Of a stretch of 64,000 nt of DNA, positions 17,354 to 27,352 are shown piece by piece. This DNA comes from Rhodanobacter sp. Its GTDB lineage: Bacteria > Pseudomonadota > Gammaproteobacteria > Xanthomonadales > Rhodanobacteraceae. A program made the translations under genes and the position numbers. The stretch is from contig SCSE01000033.1 of NCBI GenBank assembly GCA_004298015.1, positions 1 through 64,000 of the forward strand. The letters run 5' to 3'. The notes beneath the pieces were generated by a model. The model saw nothing but the letters and a program-made list of their open reading frames with translations. It did no database searches and was not told the DNA's origin. Numbering within the stretch: the stretch's first letter is position 1; each line of letters opens with the position of its first letter.

Positions 17354-18256
17354 TCAGAAACCGACTTGAACCGACGCGTACATCCCGCGCTGTTGTCGCT
17401 TGATCACGATATTGCCCAGATCAACGTAGGCGAGTGTCAGCGAGACATGCTTGGTCGGTGCCCAGGCCACGAAAGCGTCATACCAGTTGTCTTCCCTGGC
17501 GATGCCGAGATTGTTCGGTTTCTGCCGATACTCCGCACCGATCGCCCAGTTGCGGCTCAGCAGGTAGGCCACCGAGCCGGCAAACTCCGGCTTGTAGGTG
17601 TTGTTCTTGTCACCACCAAAACCGAGGATGCCGATCTGGTTCGCCTTGGTGTAACGAAGCGTGGCATTGACCAGCAGGCTCTGGCTGAGAAACAGCTTGG
17701 TAGCACTGATGTAGTAGTCGTTGCCTTGATCGGACTTGGCACCGATGAAGCGCAACACCGCCGCCTGATCGTTCTTCTTGTGCTGGATGCCGATCGACAC
17801 CTGAGGCATCCAGCTGTCCTGATCGAGCACCACATCGCCGAACAGACGCACCTTCACGCCGATCACGTTCTGCGTGAAGGTAAATCCATTCCCCAGGCCC
17901 AGTGCGCCGCCGACCTGCTCGGTATTGAAGCGCTGCTGTGCGAACGACACCTCGACCCGGTTGTAGAAACCCACCAGCGCGCCGACGTCATCCAGGTGGT
18001 AGTCCGGCAAATTGACCCGGCTGTAGAACGCGTTGCCGCCAATTTCGTCCTGCGTGCCGTAGCCGCCAATCACCGCCCATGGTGTCAAGCCGCCACCGGC
18101 GGAGCCCTCGATCTGGCTGACGCCGCCGGTAAGCAGCAGTTTGTTGCTGAACTGCGAACCGCCGGTATCCGCCGCCGAGGCCATGGTGGACGACAGTCCG
18201 CCGGCCAAGGCCAATCCGATCAGCAACGCTGTCCGGCTCTTTCGATGCATTTGCAT
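17354..18256 (-). CDS. DUF3034-type outer membrane protein
   Basis: A 300-residue protein with a signal peptide of about 30 residues ending MASAADTG and a chain of alternating amphipathic strands. It ends MYASVQVGF, with the terminal aromatic residue typical of outer membrane barrels. It resembles the DUF3034 family, whose function is unknown. The ATG at 18256 has GGGAGG upstream; the frame is open to 18334 but the signal peptide argues for the shorter form. It sits between a PF03640-type secreted protein and a periplasmic globin, all on one strand. Confidence 0.7.
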   Translation of the reverse strand: MQMHRKSRTALLIGLALAGGLSSTMASAADTGGSQFSNKLLLTGGVSQIEGSAGGGLTPWAVIGGYGTQDEIGGNAFYSRVNLPDYHLDDVGALVGFYNRVEVSFAQQRFNTEQVGGALGLGNGFTFTQNVIGVKVRLFGDVVLDQDSWMPQVSIGIQHKKNDQAAVLRFIGAKSDQGNDYYISATKLFLSQSLLVNATLRYTKANQIGILGFGGDKNNTYKPEFAGSVAYLLSRNWAIGAEYRQKPNNLGIAREDNWYDAFVAWAPTKHVSLTLAYVDLGNIVIKRQQRGMYASVQVGF

Positions 18257-18349
18257 GGAAGCCTCCCTCTGGTGAGAACAACGCGAAATGCGCTGGTGCC
18301 GGGATATACGCAGGCGCAGGCGATGCGGATGCATTGGCTGAAAGAAAAT

Positions 18350-18724
18350 TCAATGCACCACGTGCCAATGACCGTTCATGCCGTCACCATGGGCGTCGCC
18401 CGGCTTGTCGTCACCGGCGTAGAGATAGAGCGGATGGCTCTTGTAGACCCACTGGTGCACCCCGTCGGCACGAACCGTGATGCTGTACTGGCCCACAGGT
18501 TGGGCAGTGTTGTCGGCCACATACGGCGGCCACAACGCCGCACACGGACCTGTGCAATGGCTGCTGCCCGAGGCGCCATCCGCGTCGTAGGTATAGAGCG
18601 TATGCCCGGCTGAACCGGTGAGCAGGCCCTGCGCGCTGAGCTTCGGCAGCGGCTGCGCCATGGCGGTAGCACTCGCGAACAAGGAAAGCGCCAGCAACGC
18701 GCAACGTTTTCGAAACATGGCCAT
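18350..18724 (-). CDS. Secreted repeat protein of COG4315/PF03640 type
   Basis: A 124-residue protein with a signal peptide (about 24 residues, ATAMAQP). It has two copies of the family motif: HTLYTYDADG with CTGPCAALWPPY, and HPLYLYAGDDKPGDAHGDG. The family is found in many periplasmic proteins and lipoproteins of unknown role. The two Cys of CTGPC may form a disulfide or bind metal. A second possible start lies at 18718. It is 93 bp upstream of the DUF3034 gene. Confidence 0.75.
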   Translation of the reverse strand: MAMFRKRCALLALSLFASATAMAQPLPKLSAQGLLTGSAGHTLYTYDADGASGSSHCTGPCAALWPPYVADNTAQPVGQYSITVRADGVHQWVYKSHPLYLYAGDDKPGDAHGDGMNGHWHVVH

Positions 18725-18923
18725 GGTGTCGTCATCCGGGTGACGCAGACGGCTTGCCTGCCCCGGTGTATACGTCGTTGGCCACCATGCGGATGCGCAA
18801 GCATGAGACGTACCCGACCAACCGCCATGCCCGCAACGGGGATTCAGAAGTGCTGCCCAGGCGCGCGTCGCAACCGCTGACCGCCCGTCAATTCACCCTT
18901 GGCTGCAACAGGGAATGGTTACC

Positions 18924-20249
18924 TCAGGCGTCGACTGGGGACGCAGCGGGTTTTGCCTGGCGCACCCGCAATACCAAGCCGGCCGCGATCAGCAGGCACA
19001 GGCCGCCGAGACGGATCACGTTTTCCGGGTTGTCACCGAGAACCGGGCGATAGAGCCAGGGAATCGTGAGGCTCTCCAGCAGCATCGGCAACACAATGAA
19101 ACCATTGAAGATGCCCATGTAGACGCCAGCCCGCTCGGGCGGAATGCTGCCGGCGAGCATGGCGTACGGGTTACCCATCATGCTGGCCCAGCTCAGCCCG
19201 AGGCCAAGCATCGGCAACAGCAGCAGCCACGGGTTGTGGATCAACGGCAGACCCAGCAGGCCGATGCCGCCGAGCACCAGGCAGAACGCGTGCAGCCGCT
19301 GCGGTGAGATGCGGCGTGCCAACGGCATCATCGCGATCGCCGCGATAAAGGCGATCGCGTTGTAGAAGCCGCCGATCCGCCCGGTAATCAGCACCGCCTC
19401 GCCAAAGCCGGCGGTGGTCGCCACCGTGCTGCCGTAAAGCGTGTGAGCCAGCGACAGCGTGATGTACTGCCAATAGCAGAACATCGCGTACCACTGGAAC
19501 AGCATCATCACCGCGAGCTGGCGCATGGTGGTGGGCATGTCGCGAATGGCCGCGACGATTTCGCGCAACGTCGCCGCCGCCGAGCGCGGGATCGCCCGCA
19601 TCCGGAGCCGCTCGGATTCACTCAGCGGCAATTCCGGCGTGGTCCACACCGACCAGACGATCGAGGTTATCGAAAAGAACGCGCCGATCACGAAGGCCGT
19701 GACCACAGCGTAGGGAATCCCGTCCGCATTGGTCGAGGCCATGCTCAGGCCGAAGATGACCAGCAAGGAGGGCGTCAGATAAGCCAGCGTCTGCGACAAG
19801 CCGGTGAATGCGCTTTGGGTGAGGAATCCCGCGGCGTGTTGCGAACTGTCCAGGCGGTCGCTGACGAAGGCGCGGTAGGGCTCCATCGTGACATTGTTGC
19901 CCGCGTCGAGAATCCACAGCAGGCTGGCCGCCACCCACAGCGTCGGACTGAACGGCATCGCCAGCAGGCAGACACTGCAGATCAAGGCGCCGATCAGGAA
20001 GTACGGCGTCCGGCGGCCCCAGCGACTGTCGGTCCGATCGCTCATGGCGCCGATCAGGGGTTGCACCAGCAACCCGGTGATCGGACCGGCCAGCCACAGA
20101 TACGGCAAGGTGCTGTCGTGGGCACCCAGATACTTGTAGATCGGGCTCATGTTGCTCTGCTGCAGACCGAAGCTGAACTGGATGCCGAAGAATCCGACAT
20201 TCATGTTCAGGATCTGCCAGAAATTCATCCGTGGCTTGGGCGTCGACAT
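18924..20249 (-). CDS. suxC: MFS sugar transporter, SuxC-like
   Basis: A 441-residue protein with 12 predicted helices and glycoside-transporter features: [36 protein letters not shown] (loop 2-3) and [26 protein letters not shown]. These resemble the sucrose/maltose carriers of the SLC45/GPH-like MFS branch, including SuxC of Xanthomonas. It should move sucrose across the inner membrane, completing uptake after the TonB receptor. The ATG at 20249 lies four bases after the fructokinase stop. It is the last gene of the operon. The substrate is inferred from context. Confidence 0.85.
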   Translation of the reverse strand: MSTPKPRMNFWQILNMNVGFFGIQFSFGLQQSNMSPIYKYLGAHDSTLPYLWLAGPITGLLVQPLIGAMSDRTDSRWGRRTPYFLIGALICSVCLLAMPFSPTLWVAASLLWILDAGNNVTMEPYRAFVSDRLDSSQHAAGFLTQSAFTGLSQTLAYLTPSLLVIFGLSMASTNADGIPYAVVTAFVIGAFFSITSIVWSVWTTPELPLSESERLRMRAIPRSAAATLREIVAAIRDMPTTMRQLAVMMLFQWYAMFCYWQYITLSLAHTLYGSTVATTAGFGEAVLITGRIGGFYNAIAFIAAIAMMPLARRISPQRLHAFCLVLGGIGLLGLPLIHNPWLLLLPMLGLGLSWASMMGNPYAMLAGSIPPERAGVYMGIFNGFIVLPMLLESLTIPWLYRPVLGDNPENVIRLGGLCLLIAAGLVLRVRQAKPAASPVDA

Positions 20250-20253
20250 CGGT

Positions 20254-21231
20254 CTATCTCGCAGGCAGGTCTGGCGAAGGCGTTGGCGCATCGATAGCGA
20301 GACGGATGCGCCACGGATCGTACAAGCCCGTCACCTCAGGCAGCGCACCACGCCAACTGCAACTGAGACTGGCAAATGCGACGGCCTGACCGAGCGTACT
20401 GGCAACCGGCTGCTCCATCAGCAAGCCGGCGAACATCAAGGCGCTGAAGGCGTCGCCCGCGCCCACGGTGTCGCGCAGCACGGGTACACGTGGAGGCCGC
20501 TCACGGGCGATGCAGTATCCCGCGGCATCCCACGCTGCCGCACCCTCGGCGCCATGGCTGACCAGAAGGTAGCGGGCACCCACCCGCTGGCAGAGTGCGG
20601 CCACGGCGGACCGCTGCTCGCCTGCCACAGGCGGGGACGAGGATTGTGAAAGTGCCAGCCAGCCGCACAACTGGTCGAGTTCTGCGTCACTCACTTTCAG
20701 CACGTCGATGTCTTGCAGCAGCTCGAGGATCACCTCCGGCGACGGTCCGGCTTCACGCCAGTTCAAATCGACAAAGGTGCGATACCGGCGGCGAGCGCGG
20801 AGCGCCGCCAGGGTCGAGCGCGTGGTCGACTGACGTAGTGCCAGGGTGCCGAAATACAGCCAGCGCGGACCGTCCTCGACCGCGGCGGCCTGCAGCGCTT
20901 CGCGCGCATCGATGCGATCAAAAGCCTGATCCGTGGGGATGCTGAACCGATGACCGTCGGTGCCTTCGTGCACTTCCACGCGCGCGCTGCGTGGCGCAAG
21001 CTGGGCCGCTTGCAATGACAGCCCGAAGCGACCTGCGGTCTCGCGCAGCAGATGTCCCGCATCGTCGTTGCCGATACCCGTGATCAGCAACGGCGTCAGC
21101 CCCAGCGCCGCAAGATGGCAGGCCACATTGAACGGTGCCCCGCCCGGTTTCAACAGCTCGCCAAACACATCGACAAGTGCTTCGCCGAACACGATCGGTG
21201 CCGCCACAGAAGCCTTTTCAGACCGCATCAC
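20254..21231 (-). CDS. Fructokinase, PfkB family
   Basis: A 325-residue ribokinase-family sugar kinase with FGEALVDVFGELLKPGGAPFNVACHLA near the start (the Gly-Gly sugar-binding turn) and DTVGAGDAFSALMF (anion hole and catalytic Asp) near residue 265. Next to an amylosucrase-type hydrolase, which frees fructose from sucrose, fructose is the obvious substrate, giving fructose 6-phosphate. Its start overlaps the end of the hydrolase gene by 14 bases. The alternative ATG at 21228 is equally possible. Confidence 0.85.
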   Translation of the reverse strand: MMRSEKASVAAPIVFGEALVDVFGELLKPGGAPFNVACHLAALGLTPLLITGIGNDDAGHLLRETAGRFGLSLQAAQLAPRSARVEVHEGTDGHRFSIPTDQAFDRIDAREALQAAAVEDGPRWLYFGTLALRQSTTRSTLAALRARRRYRTFVDLNWREAGPSPEVILELLQDIDVLKVSDAELDQLCGWLALSQSSSPPVAGEQRSAVAALCQRVGARYLLVSHGAEGAAAWDAAGYCIARERPPRVPVLRDTVGAGDAFSALMFAGLLMEQPVASTLGQAVAFASLSCSWRGALPEVTGLYDPWRIRLAIDAPTPSPDLPAR

Positions 21232-23161
21232 GAACCCGCCACAGTGTGGCCCACGGCAACAAGGCGCACTGTGCCGCGTCCCGCACGCCCGCCGTCCTGC
21301 TCACGCCGATGGCGAAGATGTCGGACCAGCCCTGCTCCGCCGTCAACGCCGCCAGATCCAGCTGCGCGGCATTCCCGCCGAAATTGAACACGCCCACGGC
21401 ATCGTCGCCACAGCGCAGTACCAGCAAGCCGGCATCGGCATGCTCAGCCACCACGATGTCACCGGCTGCGGGCCACTGCGGGTGTCGCCGCGCGGCAACC
21501 AGAGCCTGCAAGGCGGCAAACGTCGTGGCGGCCACACCGTGGCCCGATTTCAACAGCTCCAGCGCGGCCGCCGACAGCAACGGACGCTGCAGCCAGCGGC
21601 CGTCCTGAATCACCCGTTGCGCGTCCCGCGGATCGTTATTGTTGTATTGCCCCAGTTCGTCGCCCATGTAAATCAACGGCACCGCACCGACCCAGAACGC
21701 CAGCGCATATAACAGCACATAGCGCCTCAGTGCAGCCGCTTCGATCGCGGCGTGCGGATCTTCCGGCAAGCCGACCAGGGCCGCGGTCATCCCGTTGCTG
21801 CCATGCAAGGCAGCAGCATCCTGGGTCTGGAATGCCGCGCCGCGGGCAAAGCTGCCCGGGACACGTCCCTCCAGATAAGCCGCTGCCTTGCCGATGCGAG
21901 CGACATAGTCACCGCCGTCCGCCTCGACCAGCGGCCGCAAAACACTCCAGACGATGTCGTCGTGACAGCGCACATACGTCACCCATCCCGCCGCCGCGGG
22001 CGGTGTCGGAGTTTGCGCCAGCAGCTGTCGCGGCAACTCGGCGCTGCCTTCGGCCAAGCCGGCCCACGCCGACGCCATCAGCCCACTGTGATAGGCCAGT
22101 TGACACTCGCGCCCGCGCAAAGCGCCCTGGCCGAAATAGGCCGATACCTGCTCGGTCGGCACGATCGCCTCGGCTTTCAGCAGCACCGCCGGCGCCACCA
22201 GCTGCACGCACGCGCGCAGTGCCGCGAGTATCCGGTGCACTTCCGGCTCGTTGATGCACGCGGTACCCAGGCGCTTCCACAGAAAGGGCGCCGAGTCGAG
22301 CCGGAATATCTCGATGCCGCGATTGGCCAACTGCAGCAAGACCCGGACCATGGCGGCAAACACCGCTGGCTGCGCGTAGTTCAGATCCCACTGGAACGGA
22401 TAGAACGTGGTCCAGACCCAGCCATCCATGGCCGGAACCCGGGTGAAGTTACCGGGAGCCACCTGCGGGAAAACCTCACCGACCGAGGTCTCGTAGGCAT
22501 CGGGCAGATCACGATCGGGAAACACGTGGAAGAAACTGCGCTTGAGCGGGTCTCCTGCGGCTGCCGCCTGCGCCCAGGCATGTTCATCTGCCACATGGTT
22601 GAGCACCAGGTCCGCGCACAGGCTGATGCCGGCTTCACGCAGTTCGCTTGTCAGCGTCTGCAGATCGTCCATGCTGCCCAGTGCCGGCTCGACCTCGTCG
22701 AAACTGGCCACCGCGAAACCGCCATCGCTGTCGCCCTTTCGGGCCCGCAGGAACGGCAACAGATGCAAGTAATCGACGCCCAGTTCGCGCAGGTGGCCGA
22801 TGCGCCCGCCAACCCCGCTCAGCGTGCCGCCGAAACGATCCACATACGCCGAGTAACCCACCATGCGCTGACAAACGAACCAGTCCGGCCTTGCCTCGCG
22901 ATCGGCATCAAGCATGGCCAGCGGCGCCGGCCGGGCCAGCGCCAGTTGCCCCAGGTCTGCGAACAGTGCCTGCATCCAGCGCGAAAATCCCGGTGTCTGG
23001 CCGTACAGCGCGGACAACTGCTCGATCAGCGTGCCGCCGACCGACGCAAAGCGCCGGTTGGCAGCCGCATGCTGGCTCGCTGGCAACATCGCCAGGAACT
23101 GTCCACACATCGCCTGTGCATCCCTGGGCGACGTGACACCCGTTTCTTGCCCTTGGATCAC
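21218..23161 (-). CDS. suxB: Amylosucrase/sucrose hydrolase, GH13
   Basis: A 647-residue enzyme matching the GH13 amylosucrase group in length and order. Motifs are YVDRFGGTLSGVG, LHLLPFLRARKGDSDGGFAV, DLVLNHVADEH, the nucleophile Asp in FRLDSAPFLWKRLG (about 285), the acid-base Glu in LLKAEAIVP (about 328) and the transition-state Asp in VRCHDDIVW (about 400). It splits sucrose into fructose and glucose, or transfers glucose to a glucan. In Xanthomonas the same locus encodes a sucrose hydrolase. No signal peptide is seen, so it acts in the cytoplasm after import. It overlaps the receptor gene by ATGA. Confidence 0.9.
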   Translation of the reverse strand: MIQGQETGVTSPRDAQAMCGQFLAMLPASQHAAANRRFASVGGTLIEQLSALYGQTPGFSRWMQALFADLGQLALARPAPLAMLDADREARPDWFVCQRMVGYSAYVDRFGGTLSGVGGRIGHLRELGVDYLHLLPFLRARKGDSDGGFAVASFDEVEPALGSMDDLQTLTSELREAGISLCADLVLNHVADEHAWAQAAAAGDPLKRSFFHVFPDRDLPDAYETSVGEVFPQVAPGNFTRVPAMDGWVWTTFYPFQWDLNYAQPAVFAAMVRVLLQLANRGIEIFRLDSAPFLWKRLGTACINEPEVHRILAALRACVQLVAPAVLLKAEAIVPTEQVSAYFGQGALRGRECQLAYHSGLMASAWAGLAEGSAELPRQLLAQTPTPPAAAGWVTYVRCHDDIVWSVLRPLVEADGGDYVARIGKAAAYLEGRVPGSFARGAAFQTQDAAALHGSNGMTAALVGLPEDPHAAIEAAALRRYVLLYALAFWVGAVPLIYMGDELGQYNNNDPRDAQRVIQDGRWLQRPLLSAAALELLKSGHGVAATTFAALQALVAARRHPQWPAAGDIVVAEHADAGLLVLRCGDDAVGVFNFGGNAAQLDLAALTAEQGWSDIFAIGVSRTAGVRDAAQCALLPWATLWRVRDAV

Positions 23162-25698
23162 AAGCGATAGCGCCAGCTGGCGTACACCGTGCGACCGAGG
23201 ATGGAGCGCGCGGTGTTGAGACCGCTACTGGTTACCGCACCGGGGCTCTGGTCGATTTCGGTCAAGCCCACCGCATTGAACAAGTTGTCGGCGTGCAGCG
23301 AGATCGACATGCGAGCGTTGATGTCATAGCTGGCAAATGCGTTGACCTGGGTGTAACCCGGCATCATCAGGCCATTCGGATTGCTGGCGTAGGACTTCGT
23401 GGTCCCGATCACGGTGGCGCCAACGGTGAAGCCGCTGACGCGATAGGTTGGGCTCAACTGCCAGATCCAGCTCGCCTGGCGTTGCGGCACGCCACCGACA
23501 TTGGACGGCGTGATCGCATCGTGGGTGATCCGGGAATGGGTATAGGTGGCACCTGCACGCACGCTCAGGTCACCGTAGTTGACCGATCCCTCCAACTCGA
23601 CGCCTCGCGCCTTGTAGTCCCGGCTGATCAGGTACTGTGTCTGTGAAGTGACATCCTGGTTCTGCTCCTGGGTTGTCGCATAGAACGCCGTGACAAAAAG
23701 ACTGGTGTGACGCGTACTCCACTTGACCCCGCCTTCATACTGCTTCACGACATTGACCGCCACGCCCTGCGGCGCATTGCCGGCAGCGTTCAGGCCACCA
23801 CCGAACAGCAGACGATCGGCGTTGAAACGCGCGCCGCGACTGGCACGGGCGAACAAGCCCACATTCGTATTGACCAGGTAATTGGCACCAAACGAGTACT
23901 CGAGATGGTGCTTGCTGTAGTTGATCGGCATCGGATTGTTGTTGTCGACCACCGGTACGGTCTGCTCCGGCACCGAGATCACGCCATTGCGATTGACGTC
24001 GATGGGGCTGACGCCGTTGGAGCCGGCATAGGTGCCGCCCGCGCGCATGTGGTCGTAGCGCAGCCCGGCGTCGAAGCTCCAGTTGCCGGGCTGCCAGTTC
24101 AGCGAGACGTAGGGTGCATCCATGGTGTAGTTGGCATCGTAGGAGCGGACGCAGCAATTGCCCCAGTACGGCTCGCCGTAGGCGACCAGGCCATGATCGG
24201 TCTGCTTCTGGCCGGCCGCGTTGTAGACATCGAGCAGCGACGCATTCTGGCCTTGCACGGTTTCCAGGTAGGTGTTCCAGTGCCAGTCCTGCACGATGTG
24301 CTGGCGTGAGTGGTAGTAGCCCATCAGAAAATTCAGCGGGCCGTCCTGCAACTCGAATGTGCGCTTGAGTGTGAGGTTGTTGGTCGCGTTGTCCATGTTG
24401 GGCAACGTCACATTGAAAAGATGCACCCGCGTGGCCAGACCGTTGCCGGACAGGGCCGCAGGATTGGCAATCATCTGCCCCGCATTTGGACCGGTGGCAT
24501 AGGCCAATGTCGCACCCGGACCACCGATCTCCTGTGCCAATGCCGAGGCCGTGTTGACCTCGGCTGGATACGGGCCGACGAACGAACCCGTGTTGGACGC
24601 AATCCGGAACTGCTCGTGCAGGGTCCAGCTGTTGCCGAGGTCGAACTGGCCTTCGCCACCGAACGCCCGCACCTTGGAATGGTAGCCACTGGCGATGTCG
24701 GTAACGACCGGATTCCCGCTGGCGTTGACCGCCAGGTCACGGCGAAAGTACGGCGACTGCATCGCGCCGTTCTGGATGTTGAAGCCAGGGAGCGAGCTGA
24801 CGCTGGGCGAACCGTTGCTGCCGGTGATCCGCATGGGAACCGGCAGGAATACCGGCTCATGGTCATCCAGGTACTGGAAGCTGGCACGCAGGAAGCCGCC
24901 GTCGATATCGTGAGTGATGTTGCCCATCAACTGGCCACCGGACTGGGCCGTGTAGTTGATGGTCTTGGGGCCTTCACCGCCGTGTACGAAACCGCCGACA
25001 TGAAACCGCGTGGTGGCCGAAATCGGCTGGCCGTAATCGAAATCGAGCCGCTTGCTGTCGTAGTTGAGGCCGGTGGTCAAACCAATGGCGCCGCCCTTTT
25101 CCGCACCGGTCTTGGTGATGAAGTTGAACACCGCGCCGGGCGCGTTGCTGGCGAATACCGACGCCGAGCCACCGCGCACCACTTCGACCCGGGCGATGTT
25201 GTAGTCCGGCCGCAGGAAGGTATCCGGGGTGGCGAAAGCGATATCGCCGAACTCCAGCACCGGCATGCCGTCAACCTGGAATTGCACGAACTTGCCACCG
25301 CCGGACGCCACCGGCAGGCCACGCACGGAGATGTTCGCGTTGCCATAGCCACCGGAGGACTCGGCACGGACACCGGGAATGTCTCGAAGGAGGTCGGCGG
25401 CCCCCTGGGCACCACTGTTGCGGATCTGACTGGAGTCCAGGGTACTCACCGAAATACTCGACCCCATGACAGTCAAGGCCGCAGGCGAAGCGGTGACCAC
25501 CATTTGATTGAGATTGACTGCCTTGGCTATCTCGGGCTTGGTGGGCGTCGCCTGCCCATCGGCTGCCTTCGCCGCTGGCTTGCCGGCAGTCGCTGCGGGC
25601 TGGGTGGTGGATTCGTTCTGGGCCATCGCGGCTGCCGGCAGCAGTGCCAACATCACGGCGACAGCAAGGGCGTGCTTGCGTACAGCGTTGACGTTCAT
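23158..25698 (-). CDS. suxA: TonB-dependent receptor, SuxA-like sucrose receptor
   Basis: An 846-residue outer membrane receptor. A signal peptide ends at about residue 30 (AAAMAQ), and a low-complexity Ala/Pro linker and a TonB box-like MVVTASP follow. The plug has LRDIPGVRAESSGG..NISVRGLP and FQVDGMPV, and a long beta-barrel ends ILGRTVYASWRYRL. It should bring sucrose or short oligosaccharides across the outer membrane. The ATG at 25698 has GGGGAG upstream. It is the first structural gene after the palindromic operator. Substrate is inferred from the operon; the sequence alone cannot name it. Confidence 0.85.
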   Translation of the reverse strand: MNVNAVRKHALAVAVMLALLPAAAMAQNESTTQPAATAGKPAAKAADGQATPTKPEIAKAVNLNQMVVTASPAALTVMGSSISVSTLDSSQIRNSGAQGAADLLRDIPGVRAESSGGYGNANISVRGLPVASGGGKFVQFQVDGMPVLEFGDIAFATPDTFLRPDYNIARVEVVRGGSASVFASNAPGAVFNFITKTGAEKGGAIGLTTGLNYDSKRLDFDYGQPISATTRFHVGGFVHGGEGPKTINYTAQSGGQLMGNITHDIDGGFLRASFQYLDDHEPVFLPVPMRITGSNGSPSVSSLPGFNIQNGAMQSPYFRRDLAVNASGNPVVTDIASGYHSKVRAFGGEGQFDLGNSWTLHEQFRIASNTGSFVGPYPAEVNTASALAQEIGGPGATLAYATGPNAGQMIANPAALSGNGLATRVHLFNVTLPNMDNATNNLTLKRTFELQDGPLNFLMGYYHSRQHIVQDWHWNTYLETVQGQNASLLDVYNAAGQKQTDHGLVAYGEPYWGNCCVRSYDANYTMDAPYVSLNWQPGNWSFDAGLRYDHMRAGGTYAGSNGVSPIDVNRNGVISVPEQTVPVVDNNNPMPINYSKHHLEYSFGANYLVNTNVGLFARASRGARFNADRLLFGGGLNAAGNAPQGVAVNVVKQYEGGVKWSTRHTSLFVTAFYATTQEQNQDVTSQTQYLISRDYKARGVELEGSVNYGDLSVRAGATYTHSRITHDAITPSNVGGVPQRQASWIWQLSPTYRVSGFTVGATVIGTTKSYASNPNGLMMPGYTQVNAFASYDINARMSISLHADNLFNAVGLTEIDQSPGAVTSSGLNTARSILGRTVYASWRYRL

Positions 25699-25806
25699 GT
25701 TTGTCTCCCCGTTTGAATGGATGCGCAGACCTGCGTGGCAGTTATTGGGTGGTGTCTGCGCGCGGCCGACCGAGGTGGCTTGGCCACGCCCCATCTTCAA
25801 ACTCTA

Positions 25807-25820
25807 TGCAATCGATTGCA
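25807..25820. promoter_or_regulatory. Palindromic operator for the LacI regulator
   Basis: TGCAATCGATTGCA is a perfect 14-bp palindrome with a central CG, the usual form of LacI-family operators. It lies about 110 bp upstream of the receptor start, in the only sizeable gap of the sucrose operon, with the LacI-type gene next to it. A further TTGCAA half-site follows at 25828-25833. The rest of the gap shows nothing else clear. Confidence 0.7.
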
Positions 25821-25987
25821 ATTTGCGTTGCAACATAATTTTTCTTCGGTAAATCATAATGATTGATGCCGTGTACGGTAAGGCCGAAACGCACAGAATG
25901 ACAACGTTTGCAAAGTACCGGAATCCCAGCTCTTGGCCTCGGCCGGCAGGTTCGCTCAAGGGGGTTTGCTGCGACGCAGCAAGCGAA

Positions 25988-27043
25988 TTACGCCACGTAG
26001 CTGCTTTCGCGAACGATCAATCGGGTTTCCAGCACTACGAACGGCGGCGGCGTCTTGCCTTCGAGCAACATCAACAACTCACCGACCAGCAAGGCTCCGG
26101 CTTCGTGGATAGGCTGTCGCACCGTGCTGAGCGGCGGATTGAAGTGCGCCGACAGCTCGACATCGTCGTAGCCGACCACGGCCACGTCGGTCGGAACCTG
26201 TTTCTTGCGTTCGCGCAAGGCACCCACGGCTGCCATCGCCAACAGGTCGCTGCAGGCGAACACCGCATCCAGTTCCGGGATGCGGTCGATCAGCGTGAAC
26301 ATCGCCTGACGACCGCTTTCGGCCAGGAACGGCACCGCCATGCGCTGCTGTGCCGGCAGGTTGATGCCGCCTGCACGCAAACCGGCGACAAAGCCACGAT
26401 AACGTTGCGCTACCTCGGGCAGGCCGCAATCGCCGAGAAAGACCATATGCCGCCGGCCCTGGGCCAGCAGATGTTCAGCGACGAGTTGCCCTCCCCGGAC
26501 GTTGTCGCCACCGACGGTGCAGTAATCCTGATGCGGCAAATGCGCACCCCATACCACCAGCGGCAATCCCCGCGCCGCCATCGCGTTGAGCTGATCATGG
26601 TGTCGCCACTGCCCGATCAGGATCACCCCCGCCGAACGCCCACTGTCGATCAATGCGGCGACGGCGTCGAGTCGATCGGCATCGGTGCGTGAAAGCAGCA
26701 TTTCGTAGCCACGCTCGGTGAGCGCATCCGCAAGACTGCCGATCATGCCGTGCAGGAACGGGTCGGCAAAGCTCTGCCGACTGCCGGGTTCGAACGGAAC
26801 CACGACCGCGATCGTCCGCTTGACCCCCGAACGCAGATTCGTCGCAACGCTGTTCACGGTGTAGTTGAACTGCTGCGCCAGGGTCTTTATGCGTTCGCGC
26901 GTATGGGCACTGATCAGCTCGCTCCCGCTCAGTGCGCGCGACACGGTGGATACCGACACCCCGGCCAGGCGGGCGATATCGGTCATCTGCATGCGACGTC
27001 GTGACGCTGAGGTACTCCCCTGTTTATTGACCGTCTTGCTCAT
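25988..27043 (-). CDS. suxR: LacI-family regulator, SuxR-like
   Basis: A 351-residue repressor. Its helix-turn-helix and hinge are typical of LacI (MTDIARLAGVSVSTVSRALSG, then NYTVNSVATNLRSG). A periplasmic-binding-protein-like effector domain follows, with VVPFEPGS, GVILIGQW and DVAVVGYDDVELS. It should bind the palindrome before suxA and be released by sucrose or a derived sugar. It is encoded upstream on the same strand as the operon. I chose the ATG at 27043; a start at about 26995 (MQMTDIARL) is also possible. The 309 bp between it and the ECF sigma gene hold no other gene. Confidence 0.88.
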   Translation of the reverse strand: MSKTVNKQGSTSASRRRMQMTDIARLAGVSVSTVSRALSGSELISAHTRERIKTLAQQFNYTVNSVATNLRSGVKRTIAVVVPFEPGSRQSFADPFLHGMIGSLADALTERGYEMLLSRTDADRLDAVAALIDSGRSAGVILIGQWRHHDQLNAMAARGLPLVVWGAHLPHQDYCTVGGDNVRGGQLVAEHLLAQGRRHMVFLGDCGLPEVAQRYRGFVAGLRAGGINLPAQQRMAVPFLAESGRQAMFTLIDRIPELDAVFACSDLLAMAAVGALRERKKQVPTDVAVVGYDDVELSAHFNPPLSTVRQPIHEAGALLVGELLMLLEGKTPPPFVVLETRLIVRESSYVA

Positions 27044-27352
27044 CTGCCGATGTCCTTGCGCGTGCGGGTGAATCCGTGTCCGAAACAGTGCGTCAACGTT
27101 GATGTGGCGGCAGACAACATGGAACATCCCGTTTCATATCTAACATGCTCATGCTATCTCAGCCGACAGCCATCGCGTTGCCGGCGGGTCGTCAAGCTTG
27201 GTCCTGAACTCCCTGTGTGCGACCTGTGTCGGCACTCGACGTGCCCACTTGCCAGTGCACAAGGCCTCGGTCAAGCTATTCCTCACCGCCGGCATGTACC
27301 GCCGAAGCTGCATGACACACTCGTTGAATGACGACGACAGGATGGTTCGCCC

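Noticed and set aside
21752-25716. Long plus-strand frames opposite the amylosucrase and TonB receptor genes
   Set aside because: They are shadows of coding sequence on the minus strand with mirror codon bias.
27093-27102. TCAACGTTGA palindrome upstream of the LacI regulator as an autoregulatory operator
   Set aside because: It does not resemble the TGCAATCGATTGCA site before the receptor, and a 10-bp palindrome is likely by chance in this much sequence.
27118-27352. An autoregulated ECF promoter before the sigma factor
   Set aside because: A GGAAC stands at about 27118, but no partner box lies at the usual distance.
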